A DNA stretch of 64,000 bases from Persicaria tinctoria. Taxonomy: Eukaryota; Streptophyta; Magnoliopsida; Caryophyllales; Polygonaceae. Position numbers and translations under genes: made by a program. The stretch spans positions 12,125,175 to 12,189,174 of the forward strand of contig JBANSL010000018.1 of the NCBI GenBank assembly GCA_037127255.1, written 5' to 3'. Shown here in pieces: positions 35,225 through 46,949 of this stretch. The notes below the pieces were generated by a model. The model ran no database searches. It saw only the letters and a program-made list of their open reading frames with translations, and was not told where the DNA came from. Positions within the stretch are counted from its first letter, which is position 1. The number at the start of each line of letters is the position of its first letter.

Positions 35225-35262
35225 GGAGGAGACAAAAGGGCAAGGGAACCTCTCTGTTTTAG
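35225..35262 (+). pseudogene. Last exon remnant of the eL42 copy
   Basis: The sequence matches the 3' end of eL42 genes, whose proteins end GDKKGKGTSLF and a TAG stop, but one A is missing from the AAAAA run, so the frame shifts. It abuts the outer edge of the Copia 5' LTR. The codons for RCKHFEI, expected just upstream, were not found and may have been lost at insertion. Confidence 0.75.
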
Positions 35263-35264
35263 AC

Positions 35265-37780
35265 TGTAGGAAGCCAGTCTCGAAACTTTAGTACTCTTTT
35301 ATCCTGTTTTTCGGGTTACAGAAATCACAAGTAATACTTATGCGTAATGAAATTTGTTCAAAGCCTTCATTTATACCTAATTACCTAGATCAAGGTTGTA
35401 ATAACTACCGTAACATAATGCAAAACTATTTACACACAATCCTAACTTAAGCCCTATTTACAAAATGTGCCCAACAGTTTATAATTCCCACAAACTCACA
35501 CACTCCGAAACTCACCGGTCTACTACAATCGCAGCCCCCTCTCGAATTTGTTGGAGCTAATAGGTAGCAATGTCGAAGATTCTCAACAAAAATGGTGTTG
35601 TCGTTGCCTAGTTACTATTATAGTGTTATAGATGTGATGAAGTTTATGAGATGAGCCACATATTGCTATTCGATTGATTTCGCAGAAGACATGAGAATTA
35701 GACAACCACTCAAATTGCTAAAGGGGAGAAGAAATTAGATGCTCGTGAAGATCATTGTGATCCCTAAAAGGAGTGTTAGACGCTGGAGATCATCTTGAAA
35801 TGGAGTGTAAAGACTTCAAACATAAGCGTGAAGATAAAGCCACATTGTAAGGATCTAGAAGTGAGAAGACAAAACAAAAGCGACATATTCATAATCACAA
35901 ATAACAAAGCAAGTTAAAGCCAAAACGGTAGAAAGTCTTGAACCCGTTGAAATTAAACTTGACATTGATGGTAGAAGTTTAGGGCCTAAGGCTAAGTTTT
36001 ATAGGTTGCGGGGTATGTTCAACAGTTGGTGTACGCTCATTTTGCAGTCCATGTGCAACTATCTAGGTATGCTCAGCCTTCAGGTGGTGCTCAGGCTTAT
36101 GGGTTTGCATCGCCATTGGGGTCTACATCGCCATCATCTTCAAAGTACATTCCACCATCATTCTCCACATGTTAGTCGCATATATTTTCTAGTATGTTCT
36201 GGTGTCCTCCTCCACATCTGTCACAAGATGTTGCCCCTTCTTTTGACGTGGGATCCTCATTTACGGCATTGCTTAATAGTGTCATTGTAGTCTTCGGCAG
36301 TTCTACCCACTAGTCCCGTCTATGACATATGACCCCGACACCTCTATCTAACCTCGGTTCCGCTTGAATTTAGAGAAGAAAACATGTTCTCATATTCTGG
36401 GGATAACGAGAACCCTATAGTAGAGGAGGATGAAGAGGGTCAACAAGAGAAAGAAGAGGAGTAGCAGGGCGAGGGCGAGCAGCAAGAGGGCCGGCAAGGG
36501 CGACCAACAAGAGGACGAATAGGAGGACCAAAGGGAAAGAGGAGGAGGAAGTTGACCAAGAAGGGGAAGAGGAGGGGAAGAAGAACAAGAAGAGGATGAT
36601 GACGAAGAGGAGCGTCTACAATATAGTGGTCATAGACGACAAGGTTAATTTAATATTTTTAACTATATGGTATATATGCTTATTAATGAAACTAACTTCT
36701 GGTTTTGATATTTTCAGCAACTTAGAAATTCTTATCTATATTTCACACATGGTTAAAATTTTACTTCTTCATTTTTCCAATCGAAAACTACTAGCAAATT
36801 TCCCATATTTTTTGGATTTACTAAAGTTTTTAGAATATAAAAATTAAGAACAATTAACGTAATCATAAAAACATCGAAAATAAGTTAGAAGTTAATAAGA
36901 TGTATGAGTAAATTGATTGTGAAACTAAACGGGTTCAGAAAGTCAAGTAAGTAAAACAACAATTTTTAACTTACCACAATAATTCCTCTCATTGAATCGA
37001 TCTCCATGACTGATTTATCAAGAACTTTTTTTTATGAAATTATTTGGTGAAATGTCCATTTTGATATGCTATTTTACTAAATGTCCACCTTAATCTCTCA
37101 TTTTGTTAAATGTCCAGAAAAATTTCATAATACCAAAGTTGTCCCTCTTTTAATTTTAACCTTCCTTCCTTTTCGACCATTGTGGAGATATGTGGACATT
37201 GCTATTGAGACGGTGGTCGCTAGGATGGACCATTGTGCAAATTATGAGAAATCATCTTGTCAATAGTCTTTTTTAACATTTTGTCATTTTTTTAATCAAG
37301 ATAATAATTCAACTAGAAAGTCAAACAAATACAAAAAAAAAAACCAAAATACAAGTGATCGGTGATCCCAACAAATAAGACCAACAAAGTGGTTCAATGT
37401 GAAATAGCTCGTATTACTTTTAATGGTTTTTAAAGTCCGATATTGATTCAAACCAATATTTCTCATTATTTTTGATAGTTTTTAAAGTTGGAATTAATAT
37501 CGGTTTATAATAGTTGATATTTGTATTGTTTTTGATTTTTTTTGGGTAAAAAAAAACCAACTAAAAAAACGTCGGTGGTTGGTAAGTTGATAGGCGGTGC
37601 AGAGTGATACCATAGTCCGCGTAACACATGATCCCTTACCGATAAGGTGGGGCAGCAAGCACCAACTAGCAGTAAACCAGTAACAGTCGCCCGCATCAAT
37701 AAATACAAAGCAATCCCGGAATAATCAGCCTCCCAATACTCCCTCTTCCTCTCTCCACTTCTCCTGATCAACGGCCACCG
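35265..37780. other. Intergenic with an unrecognised coding-like remnant
   Basis: Near 36010-36610 the plus strand has broken frames: a stretch rich in S, P, Q and G, then an acidic and basic purine-rich run (DEEGQQEKEEE, then GKRRRK). It may be transposon-derived, but I cannot name the family. 37500-37780 is the promoter side of the next gene. Confidence 0.4.
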
Positions 37781-37792
37781 GCGCCGTCGAGA

Positions 37793-38722
37793 ATGAAGCT
37801 GTCGAAGGATGAGCCGCTGTTGCCGTCGACCAAGAGGCTGAGCTTGGACGCCTCCCTATTCAGCAAAGATCGCTACAAGCTCTGCGCATTAGCCGCTCTC
37901 CTCCTCCTCGCCCTCTGGTCGATGCTTACCGGATCTCTTACTCTCAAATCCTCCTCCGCCGATCCTGCTGCTCGCATCTTCTCCGCGTTATCCTCCAGCC
38001 CCGATGATCTCGACGTTCTGGTCTCTCTCAACTCTCTAGTCTCTTTATCTATCTGAAAGTCTTCCGAATTGCAATTGCTATGTGTAATTGAGTTCTGACT
38101 GTTGTTGATGCGGCTGAATCTTTCTGTGTAGGAAGTGGCGGAGAGAGAGAAAGTGGTGAATAAGCTGTGGAATGTGTACCGCCATGGATACTACGTCGGA
38201 GGTGTAGGAAGCAAAATTCGGCTGCCGAAGTTTTGGGAACAGGCCTTCCAAGCGGCCTATGAGAGCTTGGTAAGCGACTCTCCCGCGGTCCGAGACGGTG
38301 CAGTGTTTGAAATTGCTAAGATGTCGCTCTTCTCCATGGATCTCCTCCCCCCTCCTACTCAATCATCTGTTAGTCTCTTTCATCGCCTGCTTCAATGTTT
38401 ATATGATTTTGTCGTCAATTTGGATGAATAATGAATTGATAATTGAGATGAGTCCGGTGGCTAGATTAGTTTAGGCTCCTTGTGAAACCACTTTTGATAA
38501 TGGTACTTTCACTTTATCACTGAACCAACCAGAGGGTATCTACCGTTGAAAGTGGGCAATCAAGACTGTTTGGATGTGATATGAGCACCTAATTATAATA
38601 ATTATAGAGTGGATGCTGTTCTGATTCATTGTCAATCCGCTGATTTTTTGGCCATTGTCTTGCAGGGTGCAGGAGGACAAACTGGAAAGACAAGCTCTCC
38701 AAGGAAGCTTAAAAGTAGGTAA
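37793..38722 (+). CDS. DUF1195 family single-pass membrane protein
   Basis: A plant-specific family of unknown role. Exons are 37793-38020, 38132-38368 and 38666-38722, all in phase 0, giving 173 residues. Residues about 29-50 (LCALAALLLLALWSMLTGSL) form one membrane helix after a short basic N terminus. The conserved domain follows (EVAEREKVVNKLWNVY, IRLPKFWEQAFQAAYESL, RDGAVFEIAKMSL). The tail is short and basic. The first donor (CTG|GTCTCT) is weak, but the resulting junction DDLDVL-EVAERE is family-like. Introns 2 and 3' end are less certain than exon 2. Confidence 0.85.
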
Positions 38723-38724
38723 AA

Positions 38725-40450
38725 ATAACTCTCTAAGCAAAAGGTCATGGGGGTGGAGTAGGCCGGTGTTTACAGAGATTATTCATTCACTAATGCCAAT
38801 GTGTGAGCTTCATGAATACAGCAGATTAATTTCAACATTAGTTTGTACAGCAAAAAATAAAGAAAAAAAGAGAGCTTTCAGACAAGAGAAGCCACTTTAA
38901 TCTTATCCTATAGTTGTAACTTTCACGGTTAAGCTTTAGGCAGCTGTTCTGAATCAATTTTTGTGTAGATTGTTCGATGAGTATGTGAATCTGAAGCATT
39001 GATCAATGAATTTAACTATTTTTGATGTTTTGTTTCTATAGATAGATCATAGATCCATCCAAAAGATCCCAAGTGGGCACCTGTTTGGGCTTGCAGATTT
39101 AATATAGGATATTATATATTAATGGTCTGCTAGTGGTACTATGATAGTGAAGCATATATTCTGATCTGAATCACATTCCTGAATGTGTTTGTTGTCAGCT
39201 CTTCTTAGCTGATGCATACCCTTTATTAAAAGTAAACAATCATGTTGAACAGAATTTAGCAGCTATTCCAAATTTACTGATCTCGACTGGGAAACGAGGA
39301 CCAAACAGATACAAGGATGAATTGCTCCTGCCAAAATGTATGTACACCTAATCTTGGGCAGTCTGGATCTCTCCCCTGCTCCATCTTTCTGATCCTGAAA
39401 GGTGATCTCCATGTACTCTAGGAGTTTGTTGCTGATTTTGTGGTTAGGATCCAATATCCCTAGGCTTTGCCGAGAGTTTGAATTAGTAAAATCCACACAA
39501 TCTAAATCTAATGCCACCGAATCAATGGGAGATCCAGAATAAACCTCTACTCCCTGTAAACCTGACTGATTCATTCTAGAGGTGATTGGATAGACATTAG
39601 ACACAGGTGACTACAAAACATCGTAGCCCTGTCACCAGTGAACCTTTTGCGTGCTCAAAGAAGCTCTAGACACTGTATTAACAGGGTGCTTAGGTGCCTC
39701 AACTGCCATACATTCCAAGTCAGTAAAATCCGCCCTTCTAAGCAAGATTGTGAAACGAAGGGTAAGATCTCAGTATTTCAGAATGTGATCATGTTATGTG
39801 TTTAATAGCTAATGGGTATAGATTAGAAGCTCCCATTCATTCACTAGCAACATTCAGCAATGGTATGATTTTAACACTTCTTATGGCTACACAGCATTAG
39901 CATTATCTTTGAATGTTAACAGGATGAGACAGCAATTGAAATGGTCAAATGGTGAGACGAACTGTTTTGTTTTTCACGTTGACTGGTTAGGTGAGCTCCA
40001 AAATAGACCCCTCCTCTCCTTAAGAGTTTATCTAGGATGAAAGAGAGGGGATGCATTTGAATAGGAGCTCCAGCTGTTGAAGGAGATGAGCTAGAGGACG
40101 GTTAACGATAGTGCTATTTATGGATAGAATTGACGAAATCTTCCATACCTCGTGTCTTGGATTTAATCAGGTTTGATTGGATTCAGCTGTTTTATATCCG
40201 AATCGAGTACTATAAAGGATTAGATTTTCTCATCCACATACAATTTCATGTTAACAAAACAATTCGAACATGAATCTGTTGACATGGGTCAAGCACCAAA
40301 ACTACAAGCACACAAATGACAGACAGTGACACAAGTCACAGCATTGAACAAGTCATGATCAAATGATGAGGCACAAATGAAACACTCAGGGAATCAACAC
40401 TAAAAAACCCATTTGACTTTGTCTTCAAAACGACGCCGTCCCAACTCAGA
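38725..40450. other. 3'UTR and intergenic, possible pseudogene on minus strand
   Basis: 39263-39604 on the minus strand is a 113-codon open frame, and coding-like sequence continues upstream to about 39760 with stops. I do not recognise the family. Two segments (VDFTNSN, DFTDLEC) hint at internal similarity. Probably a decayed gene or element. Confidence 0.3.
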
Positions 40451-40512
40451 GAACGATCAATCGCAGCTACGGGGAGCCGTACAGAGGGCGATTTCGATCG
40501 TGAATTCCCTTT

Positions 40513-40704
40513 TCAGTCGGAAAGTGGAACAACGGCGGCGGACGATATCCCGCCGCCGCCGCCACAAAAGCAAGCCCAAATAGATTTAATCGACTCCAGA
40601 ATAACTCGGCCCCGTGGTGGAATCGGACGGCGAGAGGGAATCGCGTCGGCCGCCGCCTCCGCCCGCGACGGCGGTGGAGCACGTGACCGCACCGCAGATT
40701 CCAT
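40513..40704 (-). CDS. Small hypothetical protein, 63 residues
   Basis: The ATG at 40704 opens a GC-rich frame in an AT-rich neighbourhood: MESAVRSRAPPPSRAEAAAD, then PPRGRVILESIKSIWACF and a glycine run. High GC, a defined start and a proline/arginine-rich N terminus suggest a plant small-protein gene, but I do not recognise it. A longer in-frame start at 40815 seems less likely. Confidence 0.35.
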   Translation of the reverse strand: MESAVRSRAPPPSRAEAAADAIPSRRPIPPRGRVILESIKSIWACFCGGGGGISSAAVVPLSD

Positions 40705-41279
40705 CTCAATTTTTGTCTTCCCCAAATCCCACCCTTGGTAGATCAATTGGAATCGTAATTCCCAAGCGAAACTAACTTTACAGACTATATCAATTAAAAA
40801 GAAAATTAAATTCACAGAAAAAACGATAAATTGAGTTTAAATCAAACTGGATTGTAGCTAAATGTGAGCAAGCCAATGGATTACGGAAAAGCGTTTGGGG
40901 GTGTGGGGATTTAAAAGAGGAGAAGGAAAGAGGAAATCGATGGGCCCTACTCACCTCACCGCGTAAACTGATTTAAAAAGAAGATGGGATTTGGAGGGAG
41001 ATTGAAGAGCAAAATAATACCAAGTCCAACCTCCTCTTCCAAAGACCGGATCAACTTCCAGACTTGTTTTGGACTTCTTTCGTATACAATTATACGGATG
41101 AGTTATAAATGATTCAAATCTTACGGGGGTTTGCTACAAGATTAGTCTTTTTAAAGTTTTTAAGTATAGAAATCAAATTATAAAGGTAACAATATTTTAA
41201 CAAGAGCGTAACACCTCGTAGCTGTTATGATAATGAGTTAACCACATTATTTACTAAATGGTTGATCTTGAAACTTTTA

Positions 41280-41655
41280 GAGCGTGTTTGGTTTATAACT
41301 AAAAAATCCAGGAAGTGGAAATTTTCAGGAAGTCGGAGAAATACATGCGTTTGATTAACATTTTTAAAAGATGAAAATCCATGAATTCCACTTCCCAGGA
41401 AGTTGAATTCCTCCAATTTGGAGGAAGTTCACTTACCTAGTTCCCCCTAGGTACACTTACCTAGTTCCCCCTAGGTAAGTTCAACTTCCACTCTTTTATA
41501 TTTGTAAATTTTCAATACCCCTTTTTATTCCTCTAAAACAAAAAAATCAACCAAACACATTTTCACAATTCCCATCAATTAGACTTCCCGGAAATTTAAT
41601 TCTCATGAAGTAACTTCCTGGGAACTTCAATTCCCACATTGAACTAAACGAGCCC
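41280..41655. mobile_element. Tourist/Harbinger-type MITE with TTA target duplication
   Basis: This 376-bp element begins GAGCGTGTTTGGTTTATAAC and ends AACTAAACGAGCCC, imperfect inverted repeats, between TTA at 41277-41279 and TTA at 41656-41658. Inside, TACCTAGTTCCCCCTAGGTA occurs twice (41434-41480). It has no coding capacity. Confidence 0.82.
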
Positions 41656-42099
41656 TTATTTGAGTAGGTAAAAAATTACCATCCAAAAATTGTTTGTAAA
41701 ATTTAAATCTACTTGAAAAAATGATTAATATTGTGATCGAATGTATAACTAGAATAAAAATATTAATTGTGCATACTTTATTTCACAGTTTTCAATATAA
41801 CCTACAAATCTGAAGTAATCAAGTTTAATTATAGTATTAAAGTATGAAGTTTAACGAATAATAATTACGAGAGAAGTAACTCAATTTGAAAAATGATGTT
41901 AGGAATAATTTATGTTTGTTTAGTCTTGAAACATTTATACTATTTTTGTTGCTCAAATGTCGGATTTGAGCTTATAATATATCAAATCAAAGCTATATTA
42001 AAATTTATTTTAGATTGGGGGAGTCATCTGTCACCCCTAGTCCTAAAGAGTATCCACCTTTAGTTCTACTATATTAGGGTTCTTGCAACTTGATTTGGC

Positions 42100-42490
42100 T
42101 TAATATAAGACTGAGGCTGAACCTTTGATTGAGAGTGAGAATTGGATGGCGGAGGCTTGGAAGTTGGAACACATAGCTGCATTTGCAGAGGATGAATCCA
42201 TGATTGATCTGTTCGATGTCTTCATCGTTCTTTGAGTTCCCTCTTGAACCAGCATGAAGTACTCTTGATTAACAGAAGGAAGAGGTGAATTCATCAAGAT
42301 ACTCCCTCGAACCACCTTGTATGAATCATCTAACGCCATTAAAAATTGCATCAACCTGTGATCTTGCTCATACTTGTTAACCGCTTGAGAAAGATTGCAA
42401 GAACAGGGAGGGAAAAATGCAAGGAATCTTGCTCATCCCAACCTTGTAGATTTCTCATTGGCCAAATCCTGAGAAGTTTTGTCTCAATGA
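42100..42490 (-). pseudogene. Fused Copia gag and NLR-LRR scraps
   Basis: 42100-42405 encodes a Copia gag segment (NKYEQDHRLMQFLMALDDSY, then SILMNSPLPSVNQ). Directly upstream in minus-strand order, 42420-42480 encodes KLLRIWPMRNLQGWDE, which resembles KLLRIWSMRNLKGWW of the NLR at 49157-53066. Both are fragments. Confidence 0.6.
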
Positions 42491-43826
42491 ATCCACACCT
42501 ATAGTATAACATATCAAAGATGAATCCTTAGACAATTGTTGAATTACTACATAGAAACTTTGTTTCAATGCAATAGGAATGGCCAATTTCTCACCATTTT
42601 TGGACAAAATTAAGGTTGTAGTTGATCATCATCATCATCTTGTAAAACCCCCCACTGGAGTTGATCCTATTGATTTTTAAATCAGCAACAACTAAGCCAT
42701 AAAAACTGCAGAAGTTACCCTGTGATCAATTGGACGAGAGGATGAAATCAATAGACAACATTACTAGTGAATAACATTAACAAAATAATGAAAATATATT
42801 ACAAGCAAATCCAGGTCGCAAATTCTCTTCGTAACCACCGGTTTTCAGTTTCTTCTGCAAAGGTGTTGATCGATCTGTACACGTACTAAGCTGTCTAGAA
42901 AATGAAGTCCACAAATTCCCTGAATCTCTCTTTTGATAATTTCTTCCAATGTTTTTGGGGTTCTCACCATGTACTTCGTATTGGGTGTATAAACCTGGTA
43001 AAAGACGAGTACAATTAGCTAAAACTAAGATCTAGAACGTTTCTATATCGAGTTCATCTTCTTCCTAGAATTAACAAGATGCACAACTTATGCAGGTCTA
43101 TGAATAACTAACATACTGGGTTCATCTTCCATCATAGTGAGAGAGGTGACAGGATAACATATTTGTGAGCATGCTTGTTGTTCTTAGCCCAAATCTCAAT
43201 GGCACCTACAACACAAACATCACAATTCACGAACAAGCAACAAGGCTACATTTAGCCAAAGATGAGCTATCATACCAGGTTTTTCATCATGAAACCATAG
43301 TCAAAGCCTCAAGACTCCATAGCTTTGAATCTATTGGTAGTCCACTTTGAAGTGCATAAAATTAATGTTACCATTAACCAGTCTTTAGGACTGGCTTCAC
43401 AACTATTCTCATGGCCCATGTGTAACCTGCAATATACTTCTATGAAATTAAGTACTCACAGATAGAAAATTGATATATAACGACCTTTGTGTACTCACAG
43501 ATAGAAAGATGCTTTGTTTAATTACCAACACTAGCCTTGCAATGTCACTTCCCCTGATAGATCCAACTGCATATGCAGTTGGATCATCTAGACTGTTCAT
43601 TTTGCAAGGTTATACATCCAACTTGGATGTATAACCTTGCAAAATGATATGGATAGTAAGTTGATACATAATTAGATCTAAATTGGTCATGCTTTTCAAA
43701 ATCAAACAAGTAGGCATTGGATTCTTACGACGCATCATGGAAGCCACGAACTCCTTACACAACAGTTGGTTATCTACCTTTTCTCTAATAAGCGACTCGT
43801 CTGATACAAAGAGAGAAAACTGTTCC
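42491..43826. other. Intergenic, no gene seen
   Basis: AT-rich DNA with a 73-codon minus-strand frame at 43610-43828 that I cannot assign. It contains a palindrome-like pair (CATATGCAGTTGGATC, then CCAACTTGGATGTATAACC) around 43570-43640. Confidence 0.4.
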
Positions 43827-43831
43827 AATCC

Positions 43832-44342
43832 TGATGTGATTTAGACTCATAGTTTTTCTTATATTTTTCTATTTAAAAAGTATCTCACATCGCTTGTAAA
43901 CACATAAGAGGCTAGAGTTTCTCCTATATATTGTGTAAGGTTTCTCATTTTTAATACAAGTTAAACTTTTTAGTTAAAATGTGAGCACATTTGTTTCCTT
44001 GGTTTCCGGGTTAAGGATCATGTTTTTGGTGAGATGTTAAAAACAAAACCCTTTGGTGAGATATCGAGGGAGACACCCTAATGTTTTTGATGAGATGCTA
44101 AAAACAAAACCCTTTCGTAAGATACCGAGGGAGACACCCTAGTGAGAGGCGAAGGTGTTGAAGAGTCGAGATCCTCAGAGTGCGATTCCGAGAGGATTGA
44201 GATCGAGTGTGGGAGGGTCAAGGGTGAAAGGCCTGCGAATTTTGTCATACATATCCAGTTCCTAGTAGAAAGTTCATCTCTTCAAATAAAGGAGGAACCT
44301 CGTCGTCGATCCTAGCGGCTCGGAGAGTTCCCGAGCACATCA
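43832..44342 (+). repeat. TRIM LTR 1 (511 bp, no MITE)
   Basis: The left-most LTR is the only one that passes directly from TGATGTGATTTAG into CTCATAG, without the ~359-bp MITE. It preserves the empty insertion site. Confidence 0.92.
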
Positions 44343-44628
44343 AGTGGTATCAGAGCTTCCAGCTAGGGTTCCTTAATCGTTTTGTGTTGTTGTCACAAGC
44401 ATCCACAACCATCCGTTGGAGTTTTTGTGCAAACCAACCATTGAAGTGCATTACGCAGATCCAACGTACGGGGGCGTTATGTACCATTTGGAAGAGTCTT
44501 ATGGATTCGAGAGCTTTTGCAAGACCAACCATCGATACCTTACGCAAATCCAACATATAAGGGCGTATCGTATCTTTCGGAGGGCAACGCAAGATTCGAG
44601 GACGAATATTTTTCAAAGGAGGGGAGGA
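44343..44628 (+). repeat. TRIM internal domain 1
   Basis: 286 bp from the primer-binding site (44345-44356) to the polypurine tract. It is nearly identical to the domains at 45503-45788 and 46664-46949. The open frames in it on both strands are incidental. Confidence 0.9.
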
Positions 44629-45502
44629 TGATGTGATTTAGGGTTCGTATGGGACGGAGTTAATAAACTGACTAAAATTATAAACAGGGTAAAAGTTTAT
44701 AAACTGTTGGTCAAAGTAGTTAAAAATTTATGAAAAATATAAACTCCGTATGAGACGAAAAACAGTTTATTTGTAAAAAGTGGAGTTTATTTGGTTGTTA
44801 TTAGGGGTATTGTGGTACTTTCAAACCAAATAAACAAAATAAACCCCAAATAAGCTCCCTTAAGTAGCTTTTTTTTAACTCATAATTTTAACTGTTTTAG
44901 GCTTATTTTGGTTCCCATACCCACTTTTTAACTGTTTAATTTTTTAACAGTTAAAATTTAATAATTTTAACAGGTTTATTTTAGTAACCATACACACCCT
45001 TAAACTCATAGATTTTTCTTATATTTTTCTATTTAAAAAGTATCCCATATCGCTTGTAAACACATAGGAGGCTAGAGTTTCTCCTATATATTGTGTAAGG
45101 TTTCTCATTTTTAATACAAGTTAAACTTTTTAGTTAAAATGTGAGCACATTTGTTTCCTTGGTTTCCGGGTTAAGGATCATGTTTTTGGTGAGATGTTAA
45201 AAACAAAACCCTTTGGTGAGATATCGAGGGAGACACCCTAATGTTTTTGATGAGATGCTAAAAACAAAACCCTTTCGTAAGATACCGAGGGAGACACCCT
45301 AGTGAGAGGCGAAGGTGTTGAAGAGTCGAGATCCTCAGAGTGCGATTCCGAGAGGATTGAGATCGAGTGTGGGAGGGTCAAGGGTGAAAGGCCTGCGAAT
45401 TTTGTCATACATATCCAGTTCCTAGTAGAAAGTTCATCTCTTCAAATAAAGGAGGAACCTCGTCGTCGATCCTAGCGGCTCGGAGAGTTCCCGAGCACAT
45501 CA
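44629..45502 (+). repeat. TRIM LTR 2 (874 bp, contains MITE)
   Basis: Same ends as LTR 1 but with a MITE at 44641-44999 flanked by TTA. Apart from the MITE it differs from LTR 1 at only a few positions. Confidence 0.92.
44641..44999. mobile_element. Tourist-like MITE inside TRIM LTRs (three copies)
   Basis: Ends are GGGTTCGTATGGGACGG and CCATACACACCC (imperfect inverted repeats), flanked by TTA on both sides. Identical placements are at 45801-46160 and 46962-47321. The shared position and absence from LTR 1 show one insertion later copied with the array. Confidence 0.87.
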
Positions 45503-45788
45503 AGTGGTATCAGAGCTTCCAGCTAGGGTTCCTTAATCGTTTTGTGTTGTTGTCACAAGCATCCACAACCATCCGTTGGAGTTTTTGTGCAAACCAACCA
45601 TTGAAGTGCATTACGCAGATCCAACGTACGGGGGCGTTATGTACCATTTGGAAGAGTCTTATGGATTCGAGAGCTTTTGCAAGACCAACCATCGATACCT
45701 TACGCAAATCCAACATATAAGGGCGTATCGTATCTTTCGGAGGGCAACGCAAGATTCGAGGACGAATATTTTTCAAAGGAGGGGAGGA

Positions 45789-46663
45789 TGATGTGATTTA
45801 GGGTTCGTATGGGACGGGGTTAATAAACTGACTAAAATTATAAACAGGGTAAAAGTTTATAAACTGTTGGTCAAAGTAGTTAAAAATTTATGAAAAAATA
45901 TAAACTCCGTATGAGACGAAAAACAGTTTATTTGTAAAAAGTGGAGTTTATTTGGTTGTTATTAGGGGTATTGTGTTACTTTCAAACCAAATAAACAAAA
46001 TAAACCCCAAATAAGCTCCCTTAAGTAGCTTTTTTTTAACTCATAATTTTAACTGTTTTAGGCTTATTTTGGTTCCCATACCCACTTTTTAACTGTTTAA
46101 TTTTTTAACAGTTAAAATTTAATAATTTTAACAGGTTTATTTTAGTAACCATACACACCCTTAAACTCATAGATTTTTCTTATATTTTTCTATTTAAAAA
46201 GTATCCCATATCGCTTGTAAACACATAGGAGGCTAGAGTTTCTCCTATATATTGTGTAAGGTTTCTCATTTTTAATACAAGTTAAACTTTTTAGTTAAAA
46301 TGTGAGCACATTTGTTTCCTTGGTTTCCGGGTTAAGGATCATGTTTTTGGTGAGATGTTAAAAACAAAACCCTTTGGTGAGATATCGAGGGAGACACCCT
46401 AATGTTTTTGATGAGATGCTAAAAACAAAACCCTTTCGTAAGATACCGAGGGAGACACCCTAGTGAGAGGCGAAGGTGTTGAAGAGTCGAGATCCTCAGA
46501 GTGCGATTCCGAGAGGATTGAGATCGAGTGTGGGAGGGTCAAGGGTGAAAGGCCTGCGAATTTTGTCATACATATCCAGTTCCTAGTAGAAAGTTCATCT
46601 CTTCAAATAAAGGAGGAACCTCGTCGTCGATCCTAGCGGCTCGGAGAGTTCCCGAGCACATCA
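45789..46663 (+). repeat. TRIM LTR 3 (875 bp, contains MITE)
   Basis: Almost identical to LTR 2, with the MITE at 45801-46160. It follows the second internal domain, 45503-45788. Confidence 0.92.
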
Positions 46664-46949
46664 AGTGGTATCAGAGCTTCCAGCTAGGGTTCCTTAATCG
46701 TTTTGTGTTGTTGTCACAAGCATCCACAACCATCCGTTGGAGTTTTTGTGCAAACCAACCATTGAAGTGCATTACGCAGATCCAACGTACGGGGGCGTTA
46801 TGTACCATTTGGAAGAGTCTTATGGATTCGAGAGCTTTTGCAAGACCAACCATCGATACCTTACGCAAATCCAACATATAAGGGCGTATCGTATCTTTCG
46901 GATGGCAACGCAAGATTCGAGGACGAATATTTTTCAAAGGAGGGGAGGA

